Shown here: piece by piece, positions 38,135-46,707 of the stretch
Layout of the letters: each line of letters opens with the position of its first letter
How positions within the stretch are numbered: position 1 is the first letter of the stretch
Assembly (NCBI GenBank): GCA_001312325.1
Contig: BBDJ01000005.1
Location: 128,871 to 192,870, forward strand
Length of the DNA: 64,000 bases
Direction of reading: 5' to 3'
Origin: Lysinibacillus pakistanensis
GTDB lineage: Bacteria; Bacillota; Bacilli; Bacillales_A; Planococcaceae
The notes under the pieces: model-generated
The model's input: only the letters and a program-made list of their open reading frames with translations
What the model was told of the DNA's origin: nothing
Database searches by the model: none
Made by a program: the position numbers and the translations under genes

Positions 38135-38761
38135 AATTACCCTTATTTAGATCATCTGGATAAACAATTGTGTTAATTACTTCTCCGTTTGATTCGTCTT
38201 TAAAAATAACTGTAACCTTAAATTTTTCAGAATCAACACCACTAAAAAGTTGATAATACATGCCTGTTAATGCTAGTCCCATTGAAGCCATTGCGTCAAA
38301 ACTATTTTCAAACTGTTCTTTATTGACAGTTAGCGTAAACTCAGTAAAGGATTTATTATATGAAACATCCTTGATTGAGGCAAAATCCTTACTAGTTTTA
38401 ATTTCTTCAATCGTTTCTAAAATATCCTTTTCCATCTCTTTCATCATTTCTTTATGAACGGATTTAGACATTTTATAAGTGACCGAACCGTCATCGTTTT
38501 TAATGACTTCCTTAATCCTTTCTTTTTTTCACTTCAGTATTAACAGAATCGATTTCCTGATCCTCGAAAAGGGAAGCTGGAATTGTAACCTCCACATTTA
38601 AAAGTCCTTTATCAACTTTAAATGATTCATCTTTAGTTTCTTCTGCTGCTCTATCAGCATTATCGCTTTTCTTGCCACTTTCACTCTCTTTATCTTGGCC
38701 ACATGCTACTAGTAAAATACTGAATAACAATGTCAGTGGTAATATAAGTATTTTTTTTCAT
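38133..38761 (-). CDS. Lipoprotein of unknown function (2 frameshifts)
   Basis: ATG 38761 follows AGAAGGGGGC. After an A8 correction the N-terminus reads MKKILILPLTLLFSILLVAC, a lipoprotein signal with lipobox LVAC. A Ser/Glu/Asp linker (DKESESGKKSDNADRAAEET) leads to a globular part, LLNVEVTIPASLFED and EFTLTVNKEQFENSFDAMAS, ending VINTIVYPDDLNKGN. Second indel near 38522. About 208 residues, anchored on the outer face of the membrane. No family named. Confidence 0.8.
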
Positions 38762-38860
38762 TGTTTGAGCCCCCTTCTCCATAAATATACATAGGTTATG
38801 GAGGAAGTTCTATTGTTATTTTTAAATTTATGCACATATACCAATTTTTTTGATAAAAAA

Positions 38861-38892
38861 ATAACCTCTAATCATGTAATAGGTTTTATTGC
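38861..38892 (-). terminator. Terminator of the M15 peptidase gene
   Basis: aataacct / aggtttta-type stem (38866-38873, 38885-38892) followed on the minus strand by T7; 130 bases after the stop. Confidence 0.45.
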
Positions 38893-39019
38893 TGAAGAGA
38901 ATTATTAAACATGTTCACAAACATCCAAAAAGTTATACCTCTGCATGTAATTTTATCATTCAGCTTCAAATCTTTGAATTCAAGCTAGTTAGTAACCAAA
39001 TAATCTTTCTTAGAACCGT

Positions 39020-39694
39020 TTAAAAATTACTTCGTCTTTGCTGAATCGTAATGTACAAACCGATTAGACGATCAGTGGTCATTGCACCATTCTGTAAATC
39101 CTTCAAGTGTAATTCCTGAACAATGCCATCTTTAACTGCCTGTGCAATAAAATTTTCTGTTTCAGTTTTCATAGTCGGAGAGCCTGGATTCCATGTTTGT
39201 GTCAATTTTATTTCCTCCTTTGGTTTGTTTTCAACAATTACTTCAACTTTCGTTTTACAGCTATTTGGCACAATTACTTGATTTTCCAATTTATAGCCCG
39301 CTGGCATCTTCCAATTTGCTCTAGTCTCAAAATGTGGTCGATCTACTCTACCAACCCAGTCACCCCCCCAGATGATGCCTAGCTTTCTAGCAATAGCCCC
39401 TACTTGAGTGAGTGTTGTTACATCATATAAGGAATGAGGAGGACCAACAGCAATATCCCAAGCTAGCCGTGACTTATGATTGCTAGCTAAAGTCCATGTA
39501 ACAATTTGTCCTGGCCTTGTACGTCCTTGTGCATAAAGATAATTTTGTCGTTCCTGTGAGCGATAAGTCTCTGTAATAAAGATAGTTTTAATTCCAGCTT
39601 TAAAACACTCCTGAAATAATAATCGGCAAGCAGTTTGCGCAGCAGGTAATAACTCTGTTAATTCTCTGCAAGTGGTCGTTACGCTTGAACTCAT
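39020..39694 (-). CDS. M15 family metallopeptidase (VanY/endolysin type)
   Basis: Intact, 224 residues, ATG 39694 with AAAGGAGGAC. The zinc site is visible as SNHKSRLAWDIAVG and the active-site Asp/His as WGGDWVGRVDRPHFE. The C-terminal 80 residues hold a linker and a short helical repeat region (MTTDRLIGLYITIQQRRS) like that of phage and sporulation amidases. No signal peptide, as in endolysin-type L-Ala-D-Glu peptidases. It would cut peptidoglycan stem peptides. A decayed second copy lies at 36235. Confidence 0.9.
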   Translation of the reverse strand: MSSSVTTTCRELTELLPAAQTACRLLFQECFKAGIKTIFITETYRSQERQNYLYAQGRTRPGQIVTWTLASNHKSRLAWDIAVGPPHSLYDVTTLTQVGAIARKLGIIWGGDWVGRVDRPHFETRANWKMPAGYKLENQVIVPNSCKTKVEVIVENKPKEEIKLTQTWNPGSPTMKTETENFIAQAVKDGIVQELHLKDLQNGAMTTDRLIGLYITIQQRRSNF

Positions 39695-39916
39695 TTACTA
39701 TGTCCTCCTTTTTGGTTTTAAATATTCTTTCAATTTCTTAATAGAAACAAATCCCTATCAATTATATCTTTTTCCCCATCACACTTAAACACTATACAGG
39801 AATTTTATGTTAAAATTATATCATAATGCCAAATAAAAAAAGCACCCTCTTTAGAGAATACAACTTCAGAACAAAAACCTTTTCTCTATCATCCGAGCTA
39901 TATTATTTAACACTAT

Positions 39917-39947
39917 GTCACTTCTAGATTTAGAAGTGATTTTTTTG
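39917..39947 (+). terminator. Orphan terminator-like hairpin
   Basis: tcacttct (39918-39925) / agaagtga (39932-39939) followed by T7. No plus-strand gene ends just upstream, so it may stem from a lost gene or read-through control. Confidence 0.55.
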
Positions 39948-39991
39948 TTTATCTTATTATTAATAAGCCAATACTAAACAATATTAGGTTT

Positions 39992-40041
39992 ATTACTATG
40001 AACAATGATTAGCCCCATCTATCCCCTGTGTTCATAGTAAT
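39992..40041. promoter_or_regulatory. Long inverted repeat upstream of the first GerC gene
   Basis: Perfect 13-bp arms attactatgaaca (39992-40004) / tgttcatagtaat (40029-40041) with a 24-base spacer end 42 bases before the gene. CATAGTA in the right arm resembles a sigma-G -10, but spacing to a -35 is poor. It could be an operator or a hairpin in the 5' leader. Confidence 0.45.
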
Positions 40042-40083
40042 GAACCATAATCCGATTCGACACATACCATTGGGAGGATACAT

Positions 40084-41248
40084 ATGAATAAACATCCTTT
40101 AACCCTTTTCGTAATCATAGTTAGTACATTCTTATTATCAAGTTGCTGGGATATTAATGAACCTCAAAGGATGTATTATATTAATGCTGTTGGTGTTGAT
40201 TTTAAGGATAATCTGTATGAAGTGTATGTTCAATTTATTAATTTTGATGACGTGGCGAAATCAGAACAGCCAAATCCTAATATTGTTCCAGCAGAGGTAG
40301 GCTATGCAAAAGGAAGAACAGTGATGAGGCTATATACAAATTATATAATTCAAGTGATCAAAAGATTTTTTTGGGGACATATGAGATATATGGTCTTCTC
40401 AGAAAGTGCTTTAGAGGATGAGCGAGGTATTCCAGCGATTGATACATTTATTCGTTATAGAGATACTCGGTATCAAATTTGGGTCTATTGTACAAAAGAT
40501 CCTATGAATGAAATATTGCTCACAACGCCACTATTAGAAGGTTCGCATGCTGTTTCAAAATTAAGTAATCCTATAAATCCGACTAGAAACGAAACATTTA
40601 TATTACCAAGAAACCTGAGAGACATAGTCATTGGATTAAATGAACCAAGCCATGAAATTAATCTCCCCTATGTAACAATGAAAAAAAGATTGGGCAACAT
40701 CAAAGGAAGCCACAGAAGAAACATTCTTTTCAGGTATTGGTATATTATCAAAAGATGGCTTTAAAGGAAGTATAGAGAATGTTTCTGCTAGGGGATTTCA
40801 GTGGACTCACAATGAGACAAAACAAGGAGAACTTACTATTAAATTAGATAATCATGAAGATTATTTATCTGTAAGTATTGAAAAGCTTAAAATTATAGTG
40901 GAACCCATCATAAAAAAAATAAAAAGCAGGTTTCATTTGAATTTCATATAAATATTAATGCTACTATCAATGGATATAAAACAAAAGTTACGACAGATGA
41001 ATTAAGAAAAAAAATAAAAAAAAGAAATGAGAAAAGAAATACGAGAAACGTATAGAGAGGGGCTAAAATTAGACGCAGATATATATCGTCTATCAGAAGT
41101 ACTCTATAGAGATAACGTAAAAATGTGGAAAAGGTTAGAGGAAAATGGAAAGATCCCATTAACAGAGAATTCAATTAGTAAGATCAATATCCATATCAAT
41201 AAAATAAACCCAGGAAGAAAAACATTTGCTGAAACAATAAAAGAATAA
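40084..41248 (+). CDS. Ger(x)C-type spore germination lipoprotein (3 frameshifts)
   Basis: ATG 40084 behind TGGGAGGA. Lipoprotein signal with LLSSC at 17-21, then the family start CWDINEPQRMYYINAVGVDF, WGHMRYMVFSESALEDERGI and, after indel correction (A7 near 40683, A7 near 40920, A6 near 41020), ETFFSGIGILSKDGFKG and the C-terminal block MRKEIRETYREGLKLDADIY. About 386 residues. GerC subunits join GerA and GerB in the inner spore membrane receptor that senses nutrients. No gerA or gerB gene adjoins it. Confidence 0.9.
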
Positions 41249-41303
41249 ATGAATTATAATCAGAGAAAAATTACCAAAGTACTTATCAAGCCTTTACAAA
41301 AAA

Positions 41304-41342
41304 AAGGACCAGGTTCAAAATTTAATTGAACGCTGGTCCTTA
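41304..41342 (+). terminator. Terminator of the first GerC gene
   Basis: aaggaccaggttcaa (41304-41318) pairs with ttgaacgctggtcctt (41327-41342) with one bulge; A-run before, T-rich after. Confidence 0.75.
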
Positions 41343-41495
41343 ATAATTGTTTTTACATCATGAATCGATTCAATTGAGGCACTTAAGATATTTCATAGTA
41401 TGTACTCCTTTTTATTTATTTATAGTCTATTTTTTTTAAACAAGTGCTCAATCTATGAATACTATTCATATTTTCTTACCTTTGGGTTATTTCTA

Positions 41496-41560
41496 GCCTA
41501 TCAATAGTTATACCGAAATTTCAATTGTGGATTTCCGAAAGTAAACCTTTCGGACACCGA
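41496..41560. repeat. Dispersed repeat with CCGAAA hairpin, copy 2
   Basis: Partner of 35882-35946. It keeps the hairpin ccgaaa/tttcgg and the leading ctatcaata block, with a different loop sequence. Confidence 0.45.
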
Positions 41561-41633
41561 TTATTTTCTTTCGGTTTATGTTGAACACTTCATGTTTTCA
41601 CTATGCTTTATATCTAGGTTTCCTCAAAAAAAT

Positions 41634-41726
41634 GACTAGGCTCAAAATTGAATGCCTAGTCACTTTTTTCATTGATTCATGACATCATTAGATTATCATA
41701 TAGCTCTATACAAAATCTGAACAATA
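41634..41726. repeat. 3'-end module repeat, copy B
   Basis: Hairpin gactaggc (41634-41641) / gcctagtc (41654-41661) and box ctatacaaaatctgaacaa (to 41724), the box being identical to copy A. On the minus strand it begins 50 bases after the stop of the gene at 41776. Confidence 0.6.
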
Positions 41727-41775
41727 AAAGGCAATTTAGCCCAAAAATTATTTACAATAACTAAAGAGATGACAA

Positions 41776-42012
41776 TTAATCACACGAAGAACCTCCGTCT
41801 GATGAGTCACTGTAATTTGAAGTGTTGTCTGAACAATGATTATTGTTGTTGTCTTGTAAAGAAAATACTGAACCCGTTGAAATAAAATCTGTTGTACCAG
41901 TGCCTGAATGTCCAGATCGGCTTTTTGCATTAACATTATGTTTTGACTTCTTTATGTTGAGTAAAAATCCAACTAAAAGAATCATGACCACACTTACAAC
42001 AATAAATTCCAT
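41776..42012 (-). CDS. Small membrane protein with Ser/Asn/Gly tail
   Basis: ATG 42012 is chosen from GGAGGGG 5 bases upstream; the longer open frame is not credible. 78 residues: one TM helix (MEFIVVSVVMILLVGFLLNI), a basic stop-transfer, then a low-complexity tail with NNNNHCSDNTSNYSDSSDGG and a final Cys. This architecture is common in Bacilli and of unknown role. Confidence 0.65.
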   Translation of the reverse strand: MEFIVVSVVMILLVGFLLNIKKSKHNVNAKSRSGHSGTGTTDFISTGSVFSLQDNNNNHCSDNTSNYSDSSDGGSSCD

Positions 42013-42247
42013 TCTTTCCCCTCCCTGTACAACACTATGATAAGCATCGCATTGAAAAAGCATACTTTTCATTAATTTAGCAAGCATTGCATTCGATAAA
42101 ATTGGAAATTGTTGATTTATTTTAGAATCATCTCGTAAGGAAAAACCATTCAAGGCTTGGTTTGTATTTCGAATAGTAGCCTTCCATATCTATAACCTAA
42201 ACCTCCATAGCTTGAAATCTAACCAATACTTTTGCTTTCCCTACTAT

Positions 42248-42805
42248 TCAGTAGAACTCTTCAATCATCTGAATAAGCTTAGAAAGCGTTTTCCAATTAC
42301 GGACAGTCGCTGGAATACCCAAGATATCTAATTTGCTGCCAATTTTTGAATTCCGAATACTGTCATAAAATAAAAGATAGACATCTCTTTCCTGGATCAC
42401 AGCAAGTTCCTTTGTATTTGTAAAAGATAAATACTTCTCACTATCGGCAATTGCAGGTGAGGCTGACAGTAAAGCGACATGTAGACACTCCCCCTTACAT
42501 GAAGTGCTTGCTTCGATAATTTTTTTGCTCTGAAAAAGGGCATTGACGCACGATTTGTCGTAATTCTTCTGCCGTTCGAATGACAACTGTAGTGAATATT
42601 CCAAAATCCTCATTAATTTTATCTTGCATTTTCTTTTGTAAATCTTCCTCATATTCATTTGATTCAAAAATGATATTTCCACTTTGAATATACGTCCTTA
42701 TATTCTGTAATGCAAGTTGTTTAAGAGAGCATTTTAATTGTGCCATTATGATTTTATTATGGCTCCTACATTAATTCCTCTAAGTAACGCAATATATATC
42801 GTCAT
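42248..42805 (-). CDS. DUF1697 family protein (2 frameshifts)
   Basis: ATG 42805 with AAAAAGGAA. MTIYIALLRGINVG and, after an indel near 42757, IMAQLKCSLKQLALQNIRTY IQSGNIIFES are the diagnostic DUF1697 opening; RTAEELRQIVRQCPF follows, then a second indel near 42522 and LGIPATVRNWKTLSKLIQMI at the C-terminus. About 185 residues. A pair of ferredoxin-like folds of unknown function, cytoplasmic. Confidence 0.88.
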
Positions 42806-42832
42806 TTCCTTTTTCCTTTCTTAGAAACATAT

Positions 42833-43140
42833 TAATTGATAATCAAGTATAGCTTTAGCCAAATAGATACCTGCAATTTTCACTAAACTATCTACGTCAG
42901 AATGCTCTTCATCTACAATCGCAAAAAAAATTAACTACTTCTTCATACTTACATCTAATTGATATTAAGCAAAACTATTAATAATTTTTTTAATCAGATA
43001 AGGATTGTTCATTAATATTACAGGCAATAACTGAAGCGGTGCCAGTTACGTTTATTTTTCTTTTTCCAGCCCTGGATATCTCCTTCATACTCTAAATGCA
43101 CATAAGAAAAAAACAGGTGAATTCATTGTTGATTTACCTA
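42833..43140 (-). pseudogene. Degenerate coding stretch
   Basis: The minus strand shows isolated protein-like pieces in different frames, EYEGDIQGWKKKNKRNWHRF upstream and AIVDEEHSDVDSLVKIAGIY LAKAILDYQLICF at the end (stop at 42833), separated by stops. Neither piece has a start. It looks like a gene in late decay; family not recognised. Confidence 0.35.
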
Positions 43141-43209
43141 CCTTTTGATTATTTTATCATTTTAAAAAATACGGTGATATCCGTAAGATTTTTGTGGTGA
43201 ATGGTAAAA

Positions 43210-43322
43210 GACCAGGTGCACAATTTTCTGTGATCACCTGGCCTTTTTTTATGCGTGTTCGTTTGTTAAACCTTGACAATAATAGAGTAACACATCATCC
43301 TAAACAAATTCTGAACAAATAA
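43210..43322. repeat. 3'-end module repeat, copy C
   Basis: Hairpin with ccaggtg (43212-43218) / cacctgg (43235-43241), T8 tail, then tgcgtgttcgtttg and the box ctgaacaaat (43311-43320). On the minus strand it follows the stop at 43345 by 23 bases. Closest to copy A. Confidence 0.6.
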
Positions 43323-43344
43323 AGTTAAATGATACTAAGATTAA

Positions 43345-43797
43345 TTATTTTGATGGATGTAAAACAAAGTGAAGCATGATGACATTCACACATATCTTCA
43401 TTTCTACATTTGTATCAATTATTTGTTTCTCATTGAAATCTATAAGTTCTTTTTCTTTCACATTGATAATTTTTGATAAAGTTTCGGTAGTTAACCTATA
43501 ATTTGATAACAAATCATTCAAAATTAAGGTTACTCTTTCTTTAGCATCAAAACCTTCAAATCCAAAATTTAACATCGCCAATTTGTTCTCAATATTTTCT
43601 TGTTGTTTTTTTGTAATATTACCTTTACGATTTAATAAATTTCCCAACTCATTTATAGATAAATCTAATATTTTAGAAAGTTGTTGATGATTGAAGTTAA
43701 ACTTTTCAGCTAGTTTTTGAATGTCTTCTATAAGATAATCGAATGGTGATGAGTTTGAAACGAAAGATACTTCTATACTATCTCTGAATTCCCCCAA
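43345..43797 (-). CDS. Hypothetical protein with two HTH-like segments
   Basis: Intact, 150 residues, TTG 43797 behind CGGAGGTG. Two helix-turn-helix-like units are seen: FNHQQLSKILDLSINELGNL LNRKGNIT and RLTTETLSKIINVKEKELID. No catalytic motif. It could be a duplicated-HTH regulator or an adaptor. Single gene ended by repeat copy C. Confidence 0.6.
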   Translation of the reverse strand: MGEFRDSIEVSFVSNSSPFDYLIEDIQKLAEKFNFNHQQLSKILDLSINELGNLLNRKGNITKKQQENIENKLAMLNFGFEGFDAKERVTLILNDLLSNYRLTTETLSKIINVKEKELIDFNEKQIIDTNVEMKICVNVIMLHFVLHPSK

Positions 43798-44125
43798 AAA
43801 TTAACACCTCCGTATCCTAATTAAATATTTGTTCACTTACTATACTAATATACACTAAAATTTCAATAATTATATAATTCATAAGTTAAATACCATTTAA
43901 AATACTCATAGCATAAAACTTAGTTTAAATGGATTTTAATAAAACTTACCTTTTAATAGACTTCATACTAGAATTTCTGTAGCCTGCCAATGCTCCTTCA
44001 GCATTAGAACAAAAAAATCCAAGGATTACTGAAAGCTTATGAGACAATCATGAAAATTAATGAGGTTTTTAGGAGGTTATAAATCCAGGAAATAAACTTT
44101 ACTGAATTAGTTGGAGGGATAATAA
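43798..44125. other. Gene-free stretch
   Basis: AT-rich with no supported gene or repeat. It ends with the TTGGAGGGA ribosome site of the gene at 44126. Confidence 0.5.
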
Positions 44126-44311
44126 ATGCTGAAATTTATAGACGATTTAACTCGCACTATTCTTGCTATATTTAAATTAATTGGTTATTTATTAGCGGGT
44201 GTATTAATTGTACGAGTTCCCCTTATTTTAATAAATAGATTGTTATTTCATAATAAAACCCTCCACGACTATCGTGGAAGGCAAAAATCTCAAGCACTTA
44301 TGGACCTTTAA
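44126..44311 (+). CDS. Small membrane protein, 61 residues
   Basis: Intact, ATG 44126 with TTGGAGGGATAATAA. One hydrophobic helix (ILAIFKLIGYLLAGVLIVRV) between charged ends, finishing HDYRGRQKSQALMDL. No family known to me. A hairpin formed by cctccacga/tcgtggagg lies inside its 3' part. Confidence 0.5.
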   Translation: MLKFIDDLTRTILAIFKLIGYLLAGVLIVRVPLILINRLLFHNKTLHDYRGRQKSQALMDL

Positions 44312-44356
44312 CCCTCATCTAACTGAACACATAAAATGCAGTTGCTGTTGATTCAC

Positions 44357-44914
44357 TTACCTATAAGAATCATGGGTAGGATGAAATAAATCTTCATCCG
44401 CTTTTCTAACAACTGAAAAATGATCCACATTGTAATGGCCATGGAGCGTATTATTATGATGTTTAATAATTTGTTCTGCGCTTAAAACATCATTATCTGT
44501 TGTTGAATGTCCATCCCCAACTAAGGTAACGTCCATTCCATTAACGGTTGCGGTTCTTACTGCACTATCAATACAATGTTGCGTGAAGCAGCCCATCACA
44601 ACAATATGTTCTGTTTCTAGAGATTGCAGGTATTCTAGAAGTTTCGTACCATAGAAGCAATTGGTAGCCATTTTATCAAAGAGTTTTGCATAGCTAGGAA
44701 CATTTATGCCATTATGGATTTCGAATCCTTCGCCAGTGCCTCCTGCTACGTCAAGATCCCTGATAAATACTATAGGAATATTTGCTTTTGATGCTTTGTC
44801 AATGACAAGATTAATATTATGGATTAGCTGATCCTTCTGAAAAACAGCCTTTTCTTCATGATTCCCATCTAATAGGGCTTGTTGGACATCAATAATTACT
44901 AATACCTGATTCAT
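44357..44914 (-). CDS. Cysteine hydrolase, isochorismatase family
   Basis: Intact, 185 residues, ATG 44914 with GAAAGGGGA. The catalytic Asp is in VLVIIDVQQAL, the Lys region in LFDKMATNCFYGT and the nucleophile in VMGCFTQHCIDSAVR. Members hydrolyse amides such as nicotinamide or N-carbamoyl compounds, or isochorismate. The upstream leader contains repeat 45081-45196. Confidence 0.92.
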   Translation of the reverse strand: MNQVLVIIDVQQALLDGNHEEKAVFQKDQLIHNINLVIDKASKANIPIVFIRDLDVAGGTGEGFEIHNGINVPSYAKLFDKMATNCFYGTKLLEYLQSLETEHIVVMGCFTQHCIDSAVRTATVNGMDVTLVGDGHSTTDNDVLSAEQIIKHHNNTLHGHYNVDHFSVVRKADEDLFHPTHDSYR

Positions 44915-45080
44915 CGATTTTCCCCTTTCAAATTGAGGAAAACGCTTTAGTTATCAGTTAAACGTCTTCCCCTTTATATTCACTAGCATTATTTTTAATT
45001 CCCATAATATCTCCCCCTAATTTAGATTCTCAAGCAAGTAGATTTTATCATAATATTCTACTAAAGGGAACTTGCGCTAT

Positions 45081-45196
45081 ATCAATTATGCCTCGGCATA
45101 ATTGCGTCCGGAATCGACTTTGTGCTTAGGCCTGCGTGATGCAGGTCAGTTAGCTGTTATCGCATGAATGCATGATTTTAGGCTAACATCCTTTAT
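45081..45196. repeat. Structured repeat element, short copy
   Basis: Aligns with 62748-62900 at both ends: attgcgtccgga (45101-45112) and gatgcaggtcagtt....gattttaggc.aacatcctt. About 40 internal bases of the long copy, holding one hairpin, are missing. The terminal stem is gttagct (45149-45155) / ggctaac (45181-45187); relative to the long copy it has a compensatory T-A to A-T change. Both copies lie upstream of minus-strand genes. Confidence 0.6.
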
Positions 45197-45313
45197 TAAC
45201 TCCTTTTCGATTCGCATTCATCTCACACCTATAGAGGTGGGAGCTTCTGTATCTGGCGCTACGCTTTCGATACAAAGAACATGTACTGAAAGAAGGTAAA
45301 AGGTATAAAATTC

Positions 45314-45406
45314 TTGACAAAAAAATTTTTTTTATGCAATAATTTACTTTTATAGATTAAATTTATATAATAAGATTCTCCTGGCCAGGGGAATCTTATT
45401 TTTTTT
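45314..45406 (+). promoter_or_regulatory. Promoter and attenuator-like terminator before a methyltransferase gene
   Basis: TTGACA (45314-45319) precedes an AT-rich -10 (CAATAAT region, about 45337). A 14-bp stem taagattctcctgg (45371-45384) / ccaggggaatctta (45385-45398) with T8 (45399-45406) follows, ending 1 base before the AAGGAG site of the gene. A strong intrinsic terminator between promoter and gene implies conditional read-through. Confidence 0.6.
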
Positions 45407-45422
45407 GAAGGAGTGTATTTAC

Positions 45423-46337
45423 TTGAAGAAAAGTGAAGCCAGTTTAACTTCATTAATAGCTGCATTTAGCAGAGCCTATCATAGTCAAAATGATGCCCCT
45501 AAAATTTTGATGACTATCTTGCAAAAGATTTAATCACAAAGCATGAATTTAGTAATATCAAAAAAAATATGGTACAAGGCATACAATTCTTTAACAAAAA
45601 TATAGCAGAAAAATTAAAGGGAGATTCAGAAGAGCTCCTAAAATGGATAGTCCAAGTACAACTCTCCCCTACGCCATTAGCTCGTGCCGCATATTGTGAA
45701 AAAGTTTTATTAGATGAAATTAGATTGGGTGTACAGCAATATGTAATTCTCGGTGCAGGTTTAGATACTTTTAGCCTAAGACATCCAGAATTAGATAGCA
45801 CTTTGGAAATCTTTGAAATAGATCATCCTGCAACCCAGGAATTTAAAAAGAATCGATTAGATTTCGCTAATTTCAAGCTACCTAATAACCTTCATTTTGT
45901 ACCAATGGATTTTACAAAGGAATTTTCCTATCTGTATCTAATGGAGAGTGGCTTTAACAACAAAAAAAACTTTCTTTAGCCTCTTAGGAGTTTCATATTA
46001 TTTAACAAAAGAGGAAATTTCAACCTTGCTCAATCATTTGTTTGCAAATTTGCCATCAGGAAGCTCAATCGTAATGGATTATGCAGATGAAAACTTATTT
46101 AAAGAAAAAGGAATCTCTGATCGAGTGAGCAATATGGTAAAAATGGCGGCTGCGAGTGGTGAACCTATGAAGTCATGCTTTACTTATAGTGAAATGGAAT
46201 TGCTCTTAGAAAAATCAAATCTACTTATTTATGAGCATGTATCACCTAAAGCTATTCAAAATCTTTATTTCAAGAAACGCAAGGATTATCTAACTGCCTT
46301 TGAAACGATACATTATATCCATGCGGTAAAAAAATAA
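45423..46337 (+). CDS. Class I SAM methyltransferase, leucine-carboxyl (PPM1-like) type (2-3 frameshifts)
   Basis: TTG 45423 follows AAGGAGTG. After correction near 45510, LTSLIAAFSRAYHSQNDAPK IFDDYLAKDL is the family's opening; PLARAAYCEKVLLDEIRLGV and QQYVILGAGLDTFSLRHPEL (SAM-binding E/DxGxGxD-like loop), FEIDHPATQEFKKNRL and GVSYYLTKEEISTLL follow. Second break at A7 near 45962. About 304 residues. In bacteria this family methylates carboxyl or hydroxyl groups of secondary metabolites; substrate unknown. It sits behind an attenuator-like hairpin. Confidence 0.88.
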
Positions 46338-46429
46338 CGTTATTTCAAATTGCAGAAAAATTGGTTTTGAAAAATCTTTTGTTAGAAGGTTTAAAGTAAG
46401 AAATTTCTAGTTAATTTTTATTTTATTTC

Positions 46430-46504
46430 TCAGGCAATTAACTATACAAAAATAGCGTTCTTCTCATATTACTAGTAATGTAAGCTGGTTTAGTCTTACA
46501 CCTC
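46430..46504. repeat. Dispersed intergenic repeat, copy 2 (partner at 625-697)
   Basis: Shares caatt.actatacaaa.atagc and the terminal ttagtcttacacctcc with copy 1. It is followed here by a perfect 10-bp hairpin, gggtcactta (46521-46530) / taagtgaccc (46537-46546), which is not shared. The rest of 46338-46707 contains a protein-like minus-strand piece (QYPDVENGLYFEGAIMIV) without start, too weak to call a gene. Confidence 0.5.
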
Positions 46505-46707
46505 CGAGCTTTGTTACTATGGGTCACTTATTATTATAAGTGACCCACTTTATTGAAATCTCCTCGAAAGTTAAATTCTTTATTCCCCACAATCTTATGA
46601 CTACCCTCGATTTTATTACTATCATAATCGCGCCTTCAAAATACAAGCCATTTTCTACATCCGGATATTGATTATTTCTACATAATTTTGCTTATCCTTA
46701 TAATGAT

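Noticed and set aside
42013..42153. Extended N-terminus of the small membrane protein at 41776
   Set aside because: The perfect GGAGGGG site defines ATG 42012; the upstream residues have no family-like pattern and a TM helix starts at the inner Met.
45225..45260. IS200/IS605-type end hairpin (cacctatagaggtg)
   Set aside because: The hairpin is short and there is no TnpA or TnpB remnant nearby, so the similarity to IS605 ends is too weak to report as an element.
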